A stretch of 64,000 bases of DNA, taken from assembly GCF_013433315.1 (NCBI RefSeq), contig NZ_WXVV01000020.1:1-64000 (forward strand). The letters run 5' to 3'. Under the pieces are notes generated by a model, which ran no database searches, was not told the DNA's origin, and saw only the letters and a list, made by a program, of their open reading frames with translations. A program made the position numbers and the translations under genes. Origin of the DNA: Pseudomonas crudilactis. Its GTDB lineage: Bacteria; Pseudomonadota; Gammaproteobacteria; Pseudomonadales; Pseudomonadaceae. Positions 16,539 to 23,651 of this stretch are shown piece by piece (the first letter of the stretch is position 1; each line of letters begins with the position of its first letter).

Positions 16539-18731
16539 ATGTCGCACGTCCGTTTCGCCCTGTGCCCGTTGGCACTGGCCCTGCTGAGCATTTCTGCCAA
16601 CGCCGCTGAAAAAACCGACCAGACCTTGCAACTGGGCGCCACCAACATTTCCGCCCAAGGCCTCGGCGCCACTACCGAAGACACCCGTTCTTACACCACC
16701 GGAGCTATGTCCTCGGCCACCGGCCTGCCGCTGTCGATCCGCGAAACCCCGCAATCTGTGACGGTGATCACTCGCCAGCAAATGGACGATCGCGGCGTGC
16801 AGAGTGTCGGTGATGCGCTGCGTAATACCCCCGGCATTTCCATGCAGAAGTACGACAGCGACCGTACCGAATTTTCCGCCCGCGGCTTGGCGATCACCAA
16901 CTTCCAGTACGATGGCATCAACATTCCCTACGACGGCGTGTACGGCGAGAACCCGAACAACGGCGATGACGCCGCGAGCATCGATCGCATCGAAATCATC
17001 AAAGGCGCCACTGGCCTGATGACCGGTTCCGGCGACCCGTCGGCCACGGTCAACCTGATCCGCAAGAAGCCGACCAAAGAGTTCAAGGCTTCAATCAGCG
17101 GCACGGTCGGTTCGTGGGATGCCTACCGCACCGTGGGTGATATTTCCGGCTCGCTGACCGACACAGGCAACGTGCGCGGACGATTCGTCGGTGCCTATTC
17201 CGATCAGAATTCCTACCTCGATCACTACAGCCAGCGCAAAGACCTGTTCTACGGCATCCTCGAAGCCGACCTGAGCGACGACACCCTGCTGACCTTCGGC
17301 GTCGACAAATCCAGCACCACACCACGCGGTTCGTCGTGGACCGGCAACCCGGTGTATTTCGCCGATGGCGGGCGAACCGATTTCGGGCGCCACTTCAACT
17401 CCGCCGCTGACTGGAGCCGCCGCGATTTCGACAACATCACTTACTTCGCCTCCTTGGAACAGGCGCTGGCCAACGACTGGAGATTCAAGGTCAGCCTCGA
17501 CCAGAAAACCACCGATCACGACACGCGCCTGGCCTCGGCCAGCGGCGGCAACCCGAACCGCGCCACGGGTGAAGGCATGTTCATGTATTGGGGACGGTGG
17601 GAAGGTCATCGCGTGCAGAACACCGCTGACGTCAACGTCTCCGGCCCGTTCACCCTGGGTGGTCGCGAGCACGAACTGATCGCCGGCGTGATGACCTCGC
17701 ACTCGCGCCAGACCGGTTCGACCTACGACACCAGTGCGTTTTCCGAAGTGCCGGGGAGCATCTACGACTGGGACGGCAATTTGCCGAAACAGGATTTCCC
17801 GAAGAACGGCAAGTACGAGCGCACTCAGAGCCAGAACGGCATTTATCTGGCCACGCGCCTGCGCCCGACCGACGATCTGTCGGTCATCCTTGGCAGCCGC
17901 TTGAGTACGTTCAAATACAACGAAGACTACCGCTACAACCCCGGCGCCGGCCTCGACGACACCCACACCAGTTACAAGGAACACGGTGTTGTTACACCGT
18001 ACGCCGGGGTGATTTATGACCTCGACGACACCTACTCGCTGTATGCCAGCTACACCAGCATCTATCAGCCGCAAACCTACAAAGACGCCAACGGCTCGAC
18101 CCTCGCGCCGGTCGAGGGCGACAGCTATGAAACCGGTTTGAAAGCGGCGTATTTCGACGGCCGCCTCAACGCCAGCCTGGCGTTCTTCCGCATCGAGCAG
18201 GACGGCGTTGCCGAGTCGATCGGCACCAACGCGGTGACCAACGAAGGCATCTACAAAGCCATCGATGGCGCCACCACCAAAGGCGTTGAGCTGGAACTGG
18301 CCGGCGAGCTGGCCGCAGGCTGGAACGTCTCCGCCGGGTACACCTACGCGCGCACCCGCGATGCCGATGAGCAGCGCATCTACGGTTATCCGCTATCGAC
18401 CACCAAGCCTGAACATGTGGTGCGCACCTTCACCACCTACCGTTTGCCCGGTGTGCTCGACAAGGTCACCGTCGGTGGCGGCGTGAGCTGGCAGAGCGCG
18501 TTCTACGGCAAGATCTACAGCGCCCCGGCCGGCGACTACACGCGGATCAAACAAGGCGGCTACACCCTCGTCGACCTGATGAGCCGCTATCAGTACAACG
18601 AGCACCTGAGCTTCACGGTCAACGCCAACAACGTGTTCGACAAGCGCTACCTGACGGGACTGGGTAACTTCGACACTACGTTCTACGGTGAGCCACGCAA
18701 TTTGATGCTGACGACCAAGTGGGATTTCTGA
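16539..18731 (+). CDS. TonB-dependent siderophore receptor
   Basis: A 730-residue outer-membrane receptor. The signal peptide ends near ISANA (residue 22). The plug domain starts at about residue 60 (SIRETPQSVTVITRQQMDDR; SVGDALRNTPGI; FSARGLAITNFQYDGIN; IEIIKGATGLMTGSGDPSAT). A 22-strand barrel region follows, with C-terminal aromatic FYGEPRNLMLTTKWDF. There is no N-terminal STN signalling domain, so it should not signal to an anti-sigma factor. The plug resembles FhuE/FpvB-like receptors for hydroxamate siderophores; the ligand cannot be fixed from sequence. No siderophore synthesis genes are adjacent. A two-component system follows convergently. Confidence 0.93.
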   Translation: MSHVRFALCPLALALLSISANAAEKTDQTLQLGATNISAQGLGATTEDTRSYTTGAMSSATGLPLSIRETPQSVTVITRQQMDDRGVQSVGDALRNTPGISMQKYDSDRTEFSARGLAITNFQYDGINIPYDGVYGENPNNGDDAASIDRIEIIKGATGLMTGSGDPSATVNLIRKKPTKEFKASISGTVGSWDAYRTVGDISGSLTDTGNVRGRFVGAYSDQNSYLDHYSQRKDLFYGILEADLSDDTLLTFGVDKSSTTPRGSSWTGNPVYFADGGRTDFGRHFNSAADWSRRDFDNITYFASLEQALANDWRFKVSLDQKTTDHDTRLASASGGNPNRATGEGMFMYWGRWEGHRVQNTADVNVSGPFTLGGREHELIAGVMTSHSRQTGSTYDTSAFSEVPGSIYDWDGNLPKQDFPKNGKYERTQSQNGIYLATRLRPTDDLSVILGSRLSTFKYNEDYRYNPGAGLDDTHTSYKEHGVVTPYAGVIYDLDDTYSLYASYTSIYQPQTYKDANGSTLAPVEGDSYETGLKAAYFDGRLNASLAFFRIEQDGVAESIGTNAVTNEGIYKAIDGATTKGVELELAGELAAGWNVSAGYTYARTRDADEQRIYGYPLSTTKPEHVVRTFTTYRLPGVLDKVTVGGGVSWQSAFYGKIYSAPAGDYTRIKQGGYTLVDLMSRYQYNEHLSFTVNANNVFDKRYLTGLGNFDTTFYGEPRNLMLTTKWDF

Positions 18732-18761
18732 TTCCAGGCTGAAATAAACAGCGCCATGGAT

Positions 18762-18847
18762 GGCGCCTTCGCTAGCAGGCTCACTCCCACAGTGATCTGT
18801 GGCGTTCACACATCCAATGTGGGAGCGAGCTTGCTCGCGAAGGGGCC
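18762..18847. repeat. REP pair in the opposite arrangement
   Basis: GCGCCTTCGCTAGCAGGCTC...CCCACA (18762-18791) and TGTGGGAGCGAGCTTGCTCG (18818-18847) face each other with their TGTGGG ends inward, the reverse of the other REP pairs here. The left copy has one substitution in its core (GCTAGCAGG). Confidence 0.8.
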
Positions 18848-18863
18848 GGCGCAGCCCCCACCA

Positions 18864-20150
18864 TTAATCCAGATGCGCCCAGGTCATGCGAAACGACGCC
18901 CCGCCCCAAGGCGAATCGCCCACTTCAACCTGCCCGCCATGGGACTGCGATACCCGGCGCACCAACGCCAGCCCCAAACCAAACCCACCGGTGCGGCGAT
19001 CCCGGCTGGCATCCAGTCGCGAAAACGGCTCAAAGATCTTCTCCCGCCCGTCTAGCGGCACGCCCGGCCCATCGTCGTTGACCCGCACTTCGTAATAATC
19101 ACCGCTGCGCACCAGCGTCACTTCAACCCGTTGCTCGGCATAACGAATCGCATTGCGCAGCAGATTGATCACCGCCCGCGCCATGAATCGGGGCTCGATG
19201 CGCACGGTGTCGAGCCGGCAATCACCAATCAACAACTGCACACCGGCCGCTTCTGCCTCCAGCGCCACGCTGCCGACCACACTGTCGAGCCAATTGGCAG
19301 CCTGGATGTTTTCACGCTTGATCACCGTCGCGCCGCGCTCGAGGCTGGCGTAGGTCAGCAGTTCCGAAACCATTTCCTCCAGCTCGCCGAGGTCGGCGTA
19401 CATGTCGGCAATCAGCTCGCGGTTCTGGCTGGGGTCCGATTGCTGTTTGAGCTGATCGAGTTCAAACGACAGCCGCGCAATCGGCGTGCGCAGCTCGTGG
19501 GAGACAGCGTTGGTCAGTTCGCGCTGATTGGCGATCAGCCCTTCGATGCGCGCTGCCATCAGGTTGAAGTGCTCGGCCAGATCGCGGATGTTCGAGCGCT
19601 TCGACAACTGTATGCGCACCGACAGATCGTTGTCGCCGAAACGCTCGGCGGCCAGGCGCAGTTTCTCCAGGTCACGCCAGTGCGGGCGCACCCAGAAAAA
19701 CAGGACAAAGCCGATCAGCACGGCAATCATCAGGTAGGCGCCGGCGATGTAGAACGGCATCAGGCTCGGCTCGGCCGGTAAGCGGATGCTGAGCAATTGC
19801 GGGCCATCGTCAATCGCGGAAATGTACTGGGTGTACTTGTCACGAATCACCAGCAGCCCTTGGGCCAGCTCGACTTTTTCCTCGTCGCTCAGGGCCAGTT
19901 CACCCGCATCGACCAGCGTCAGGCCCAAGCCATAATGCGGGCGAATCGTTTCCAGCTGGTTTTCCCGGGCCGGGCCATCGAGGTCACGCAACTGCTGAGC
20001 CAATGTCCACGCTTGCCCTCGCACAGCCTCGCGGTTGTAGTCCTGCATCTGATAATCGAGCAAGGCATCAAAGGTGCGTTCGACCGTCTGCAACGCCAGC
20101 ACCAGACCAATCGTCATGACCAGAAACAACCCGAGAAATAACCGCAGCAT
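18864..20150 (-). CDS. rstB: Sensor histidine kinase, RstB-like
   Basis: A 428-residue inner-membrane kinase. There is an N-terminal TM helix (LRLFLGLFLVMTIGLVLAL), a periplasmic region of about 110 residues, a second TM (PFYIAGAYLMIAVLIGFVLFF), then a HAMP with WVRPHWRDLEKLRLAAERFG, closely matching E. coli RstB. The H-box is NAVSHELRTPIARLSFELDQ. The N-box (NLLRNAIRYAE), DDGPGVP and GGFGLGLALVRR form the ATPase domain. Its start abuts the stop codon of the response regulator gene with no gap, so the two are translated together. The stimulus is unknown. Confidence 0.9.
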   Translation of the reverse strand: MLRLFLGLFLVMTIGLVLALQTVERTFDALLDYQMQDYNREAVRGQAWTLAQQLRDLDGPARENQLETIRPHYGLGLTLVDAGELALSDEEKVELAQGLLVIRDKYTQYISAIDDGPQLLSIRLPAEPSLMPFYIAGAYLMIAVLIGFVLFFWVRPHWRDLEKLRLAAERFGDNDLSVRIQLSKRSNIRDLAEHFNLMAARIEGLIANQRELTNAVSHELRTPIARLSFELDQLKQQSDPSQNRELIADMYADLGELEEMVSELLTYASLERGATVIKRENIQAANWLDSVVGSVALEAEAAGVQLLIGDCRLDTVRIEPRFMARAVINLLRNAIRYAEQRVEVTLVRSGDYYEVRVNDDGPGVPLDGREKIFEPFSRLDASRDRRTGGFGLGLALVRRVSQSHGGQVEVGDSPWGGASFRMTWAHLD

Positions 20151-20858
20151 CTACAGCTCCCACGCGAACGGATTGAACAGATAACCCTTGCCCCACACGG
20201 TCTTGATACACATCGGCTCGCGGGGGTTGTCCTTGAGCTTGTTGCGCAACTTGCTGATGTACACGTCGACGCTGCGGTTGAGTCCGTCGAAGGCAATCCC
20301 GCGCATGCGATTGAGAATATCGTCGCGCGACAGCACTTTGCCGGCCGCGCTGGCCAGCAACCAGAGCAGCTCGAATTCCATGGTGGTCATTTCGATGATC
20401 TCGCCCGCCAGACGCACTTCACGACAACTGCGGTCGACGCTCAACTGGCCGAACTCCAGAAAACTGACCACATTGCTGTCCGGCACCTGTCGCCGTTGCA
20501 ATGCTCGCAACCGGGCCAGCAATACGGGTGGCTTGATCGGCTTGATCACATAGTCATCCGCGCCGGATTCCAGGCCGAGAATGTGGTCGAGATCGTCCTC
20601 CTTGGCAGTCAGAATCACGATCGGCGTGTCCGATACACTGCGAATCTCGCGGCACACGTGCAAACCGCTCTGCCCTGGCAACATCAAGTCGAGCACCACG
20701 ACGTTCGGCTTGAACTCGAGAAAGGCCGCCACGGCCAGATCGCCGCGCAGCACGGTGCGTACTTCATAACCGTGCTGTTCGAGAAAGTGTGCGATCAGCG
20801 CTGCCAGACGCTCATCGTCTTCCACCAGCAGGACTTTGCCAAAACCCAGGTTATCCAT
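20151..20858 (-). CDS. rstA: Response regulator, RstA-like (OmpR family)
   Basis: A 235-residue OmpR-type regulator. The receiver domain shows the acidic pair EDDE, the phospho-acceptor Asp in VVVLDLMLPGQSG, Thr in IVILTAKEDD and Lys in VIKPIKP. The C-terminal winged helix is at about 135-230 (TTMEFELLWLLASAAGKVLS; SVDVYISKLRNKLKDNP; IKTVWGKGYLFNPFAWEL). The end resembles RstA, and the partner kinase is RstB-like. It is the first gene of a two-gene operon on the minus strand. Its target genes are not predictable here. Confidence 0.9.
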   Translation of the reverse strand: MDNLGFGKVLLVEDDERLAALIAHFLEQHGYEVRTVLRGDLAVAAFLEFKPNVVVLDLMLPGQSGLHVCREIRSVSDTPIVILTAKEDDLDHILGLESGADDYVIKPIKPPVLLARLRALQRRQVPDSNVVSFLEFGQLSVDRSCREVRLAGEIIEMTTMEFELLWLLASAAGKVLSRDDILNRMRGIAFDGLNRSVDVYISKLRNKLKDNPREPMCIKTVWGKGYLFNPFAWEL

Positions 20859-20936
20859 AACGTCCGTCTGCCGCCCATGTGTGAAGTGGTCGGCATTATG
20901 GCGGCTTTCGTGGCACAGGCGTTTGTTTCAAGCAGC

Positions 20937-20958
20937 AAAAACCGGCCACTGGGGCCGG
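20937..20958 (-). terminator. Probable terminator of miaE (minus strand)
   Basis: The 6-bp stem CCGGCC / GGCCGG (20942-20947 with 20953-20958) is followed, on the minus strand, by five T (20937-20941). It lies between miaE and the rstAB operon, so these are probably separate transcripts. Confidence 0.55.
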
Positions 20959-20999
20959 CTTTGGGTGATGTTTCATACTCTTAAGAGTTTTTAACAATC

Positions 21000-21602
21000 T
21001 TATGCAGGGACGCCGCTGTGGAAGCGGAACTCGTCGTCCGGCGACTCGATCAGTTCCTGCTCGGCGGCACGGACCTTGTCGATGACCTGAGCAATATCCT
21101 TCGCGTCCCCATACTGGTAGGCGAGTTTCAGATAACCCTGAAAATGCCGCGCCTCGCTTTTGAGCAGACCAAAGTAGAACTTGCCAAGTTCTTCGTCCAG
21201 ATGCGGTACCAGTGCTTCGAAACGCTCGCAACTGCGCGCTTCGATAAATGCGCCAACCACCAGCGTATCGACCAGTTTCACCGGTTCATGGCTGCGCACC
21301 ACCTTGCGCAAGCCCGAGGCATAACGGCCGGCGTGGAGCTGGCGCAGCTCGATCTTGCGCCGTTTCATGATGCGCATGACCTGCTCGTGGTGCACCAGTT
21401 CTTCCCGGGCCAGACGCGACATCATGTTGATCAGGTCGACGTGGGAATGGTACTTGGCAATCAGGCTCAGGGCGGTGCTGGCAGCCTTGAACTCGCAGTT
21501 CTTGTGGTCGATCAGCAGGGTTTCCTGATCAGCCAGTGCGGCCTGAACCCAGGCGTCGGGGGTGCGGCAGCCAAGGAATTCGTGGATTTCGGGAAGGATC
21601 AT
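21000..21602 (-). CDS. miaE: tRNA 2-methylthio-N6-isopentenyl adenosine-37 hydroxylase
   Basis: A 200-residue non-haem diiron monooxygenase that hydroxylates the isopentenyl group of ms2i6A at position 37 of tRNAs. It has the ferritin-like four-helix pattern with ligands in REELVHHEQVMRI, IEARSCERFEAL and SEARHFQGYL. The start ILPEIHEFLGCRTPDAW is characteristic of MiaE. The ATG at 21602 is chosen; a GTG three codons upstream (21611) is possible. It is divergent from the stress-protein gene that carries an ANR box. Confidence 0.93.
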   Translation of the reverse strand: MILPEIHEFLGCRTPDAWVQAALADQETLLIDHKNCEFKAASTALSLIAKYHSHVDLINMMSRLAREELVHHEQVMRIMKRRKIELRQLHAGRYASGLRKVVRSHEPVKLVDTLVVGAFIEARSCERFEALVPHLDEELGKFYFGLLKSEARHFQGYLKLAYQYGDAKDIAQVIDKVRAAEQELIESPDDEFRFHSGVPA

Positions 21603-21678
21603 GGGGCTCACGGTAAAAGGTGTTCGAGCGAAGGGCGCCGATTATACCGGCCTGTCCGCAGACCACCAGCCGCGCGCG

Positions 21679-21692
21679 TTGATATGCATCAA
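21679..21692. promoter_or_regulatory. ANR/FNR box upstream of the universal stress gene
   Basis: TTGATATGCATCAA is a perfect match to the FNR/ANR consensus TTGAT-N4-ATCAA. A -10-like TATAGT lies at 21716-21721, which places the box centre about 42 bp before the inferred transcription start, the class II activator position. The coding start follows at 21762. Confidence 0.8.
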
Positions 21693-21761
21693 GTCGCGCA
21701 CGATCGAGCAGCAACTATAGTTGTGCAACGCCGTGCCTTTTCTTTGCTGGAGACTCCGCTC

Positions 21762-22625
21762 ATGCAAGCCATTCGCAGCATTCTGGTGGTCATCGAACCC
21801 GAACATTCGGAAAGCCTGGCGCTCAAGCGCGCCAAGTTGATCGCCGGCGTGACCCAGGCCCATCTACACCTGCTGGTGTGCGACAAGAAGCACGACCACG
21901 CAGGCATGCTCGGTGTGCTAAAAGCCGCGCTAGTGGCCGACGGCTACAGCGTGACCACCGAGCAGGCGTGGAACGAGAGCCTGCACGAAACCATCATCGA
22001 TGTGCAGCAGGCCGAAGGCTGCGGGCTGGTGATCAAGCAGCACTTTCCTGACAGCTCACTGAAAAAAGCCCTGCTGACCCCGGCGGACTGGAAGCTCTTG
22101 CGCCACTGCCCTACCCCGGTGCTGCTGGTGAAAACCGCAGGTTCCTGGAAGGACAAGGTGATTCTGGCGGCGGTTGATGTGGGCAACGCCGACGGTGAGC
22201 ACCGGCACCTGCACACGACGATCATTGATCATGGCTACGACATCGCCAGTCTGGCCAAGGCGCATCTGCACGTGATCGCTGCACATCCGTCGCCGATGCT
22301 GTCGGCGGCCGACCCGACGCTGCAACTGAGCGAAACCATCGAAGCGCGCTATCGCGAGCAGTGTCGGGCGTTTCAGGCGGAATTCGATGTCGATGATGAG
22401 CACCTGCACATCGAGGAAGGCCCGGCGGATGTGTTGATTCCGTTCATGGCGCACAAGCTGCAAGCGGCGGTGACGGTGATCGGCACGGTGGCGCGGACCG
22501 GGCTGTCCGGGGCGTTGATCGGCAATACTGCAGAAGTGGTACTGGATGCGCTGGAGAGCGATGTGCTGGTGCTCAAGCCGCAGGAGGTTGAGGATCATCT
22601 GGTGGAGTTGGCGGTGAAACATTAA
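21762..22625 (+). CDS. Tandem universal stress protein (UspE-like)
   Basis: A 287-residue protein with two Usp domains. Domain 1 (about 1-145) starts IRSILVVIEPEHSESLALKRA. Domain 2 (about 150-280) starts DKVILAAVDVGNADGEH and ends in the nucleotide-loop region VIGTVARTGLSGALIGNTAEVVLDALESDVLVLK, with the G-x2-G-x9-G(S/T) type pattern. This architecture is that of UspE. The start is the ATG at 21762 after a GGAGA site. The ANR box upstream predicts induction under oxygen limitation, as known for some Pseudomonas Usp proteins. Confidence 0.9.
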   Translation: MQAIRSILVVIEPEHSESLALKRAKLIAGVTQAHLHLLVCDKKHDHAGMLGVLKAALVADGYSVTTEQAWNESLHETIIDVQQAEGCGLVIKQHFPDSSLKKALLTPADWKLLRHCPTPVLLVKTAGSWKDKVILAAVDVGNADGEHRHLHTTIIDHGYDIASLAKAHLHVIAAHPSPMLSAADPTLQLSETIEARYREQCRAFQAEFDVDDEHLHIEEGPADVLIPFMAHKLQAAVTVIGTVARTGLSGALIGNTAEVVLDALESDVLVLKPQEVEDHLVELAVKH

Positions 22626-22626
22626 A

Positions 22627-22711
22627 GATCAAAAGATCGCAGCCTTCGGCAGCTCCTACAGGTAGAACGCATTCCCATGTAGGAGCTGCGGCACGCTGCG
22701 ATCTTTTGACC
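22627..22711. repeat. GATCAAAAGATCGCAG inverted repeat
   Basis: GATCAAAAGATCGCAGCCTT...AGCTCCTACA (22627-22660) faces TGTAGGAGCTGCGG...GATCTTTTGACC (22678-22711). It can form a long hairpin between the convergent stress-protein and DUF1289 genes and may terminate both. Confidence 0.85.
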
Positions 22712-22712
22712 T

Positions 22713-23183
22713 TCAGGCGCCGAAGGCGTCTTTCAGAAAGCCCGGGGCAATGTAGCGCTGGTAGTGCGCTTCCGACAGCAGGAAGAATTCCCGATCAATG
22801 GCGTCACGCAATTCCGGCAGGCTCCAGTCGCGAAACTCCGGCAGCAACACCATCCCGTACGCTTCCAGATTAATGATCACCCGCGCGCCACGGGCGATCA
22901 GCTGATACGCCCAGCAATATTCCGACTGATGCGGCACGAAGCGGATCTTGCGCTGTTCCAGCTGCTCGCGCAGGCGCGCCGAATCGAAAATCTCGACCTT
23001 GGCCGCCATCACTTGTGACAGCAATTGCTCCAGACGCAACCATACCGCGCGCTTTTCCTCCTCGTTGTACCCATTCCAGTGGATCACTTCGTGGTGGAAA
23101 CGCTTGCAGCCACGGCACACCAGATCACCGTAAACAGTGGAGCAGAGGCCGACGCAGGGGGTCTTGATGGTCTGATTGGGCAT
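22713..23183 (-). CDS. DUF1289 domain-containing protein
   Basis: A 156-residue protein. The N-terminal DUF1289 cysteine motif is TPCVGLCSTVYGDLVCRGCKR with FHHEVIHWNGY (residues about 6-40), a four-cysteine, probably metal-binding unit. A C-terminal extension of about 100 residues (QSEYCWAYQLIARGARVIIN; FRDWSLPELRDAIDREFFLL) is longer than the minimal family. The ATG at 23183 opens the conserved block; the frame is open 22 codons further. The function is unknown. Confidence 0.85.
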   Translation of the reverse strand: MPNQTIKTPCVGLCSTVYGDLVCRGCKRFHHEVIHWNGYNEEEKRAVWLRLEQLLSQVMAAKVEIFDSARLREQLEQRKIRFVPHQSEYCWAYQLIARGARVIINLEAYGMVLLPEFRDWSLPELRDAIDREFFLLSEAHYQRYIAPGFLKDAFGA

Positions 23184-23330
23184 AAGATAGGCAAAACACT
23201 GAAACGCGGAACAGGTCGGCATGTTAGCCCTTTGTCGGGCATTGATCACCCCTCAAACATCAGGGTCTCAGCCGCACAGCGCGTTTGCCCCGGCCGCGCG
23301 CATTGCCACGAAAGTCCAATAGAGCGCGAC

Positions 23331-23359
23331 TTACCTTTAAATTTTTTTTGCCGTAGAAT
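23331..23359 (+). promoter_or_regulatory. Candidate sigma-70 promoter for acnB
   Basis: TTACCT (23331-23336) and TAGAAT (23354-23359) are separated by 17 bp, with a T-rich spacer. It lies upstream of the large inverted repeat, so the acnB transcript would carry that structure in its leader. Confidence 0.4.
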
Positions 23360-23390
23360 CAGCCAGCCTTTTAAGGCGCCAATGTCCGTT

Positions 23391-23531
23391 AGAAGCTGTT
23401 TTCAAAGCGTCACGAGCACAGTCGTTCCTTCAGAACGGTGTTGGCGAGGGATTTTTCCAGCGGGGAAAAATCCAGCGCCAACCCTCATCAGCTCCCCGTT
23501 CTGCAGGCGTAAAACTTTGAAAGCAGCTTCT
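23391..23531. repeat. 141-bp inverted-repeat element in the acnB leader (MITE-like)
   Basis: The terminal arms AGAAGCTGTTTTCAAAG (23391-23407) and CTTTGAAAGCAGCTTCT (23515-23531) match as inverted repeats at 16 of 17 positions. Nested arms are CAGAACGG/CCGTTCTG (23431-23438 with 23496-23503), TTGGCG/CGCCAA (23441-23446 with 23476-23481) and GGATTTTTCC/GGAAAAATCC (23449-23458 with 23464-23473). The whole unit folds into one long hairpin. It could be a miniature transposable element, or a structured leader that affects acnB expression. Confidence 0.75.
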
Positions 23532-23651
23532 GTAAGGAATTGCCGGTAATTCTGGCCGAACGACCCACAACGTCGTGAGGAGCATGAGTACGGCAATTTC
23601 GGGATGAGCGTCCCGGACACCCATTTGGGACCACTGATGAGGGTAATAACT

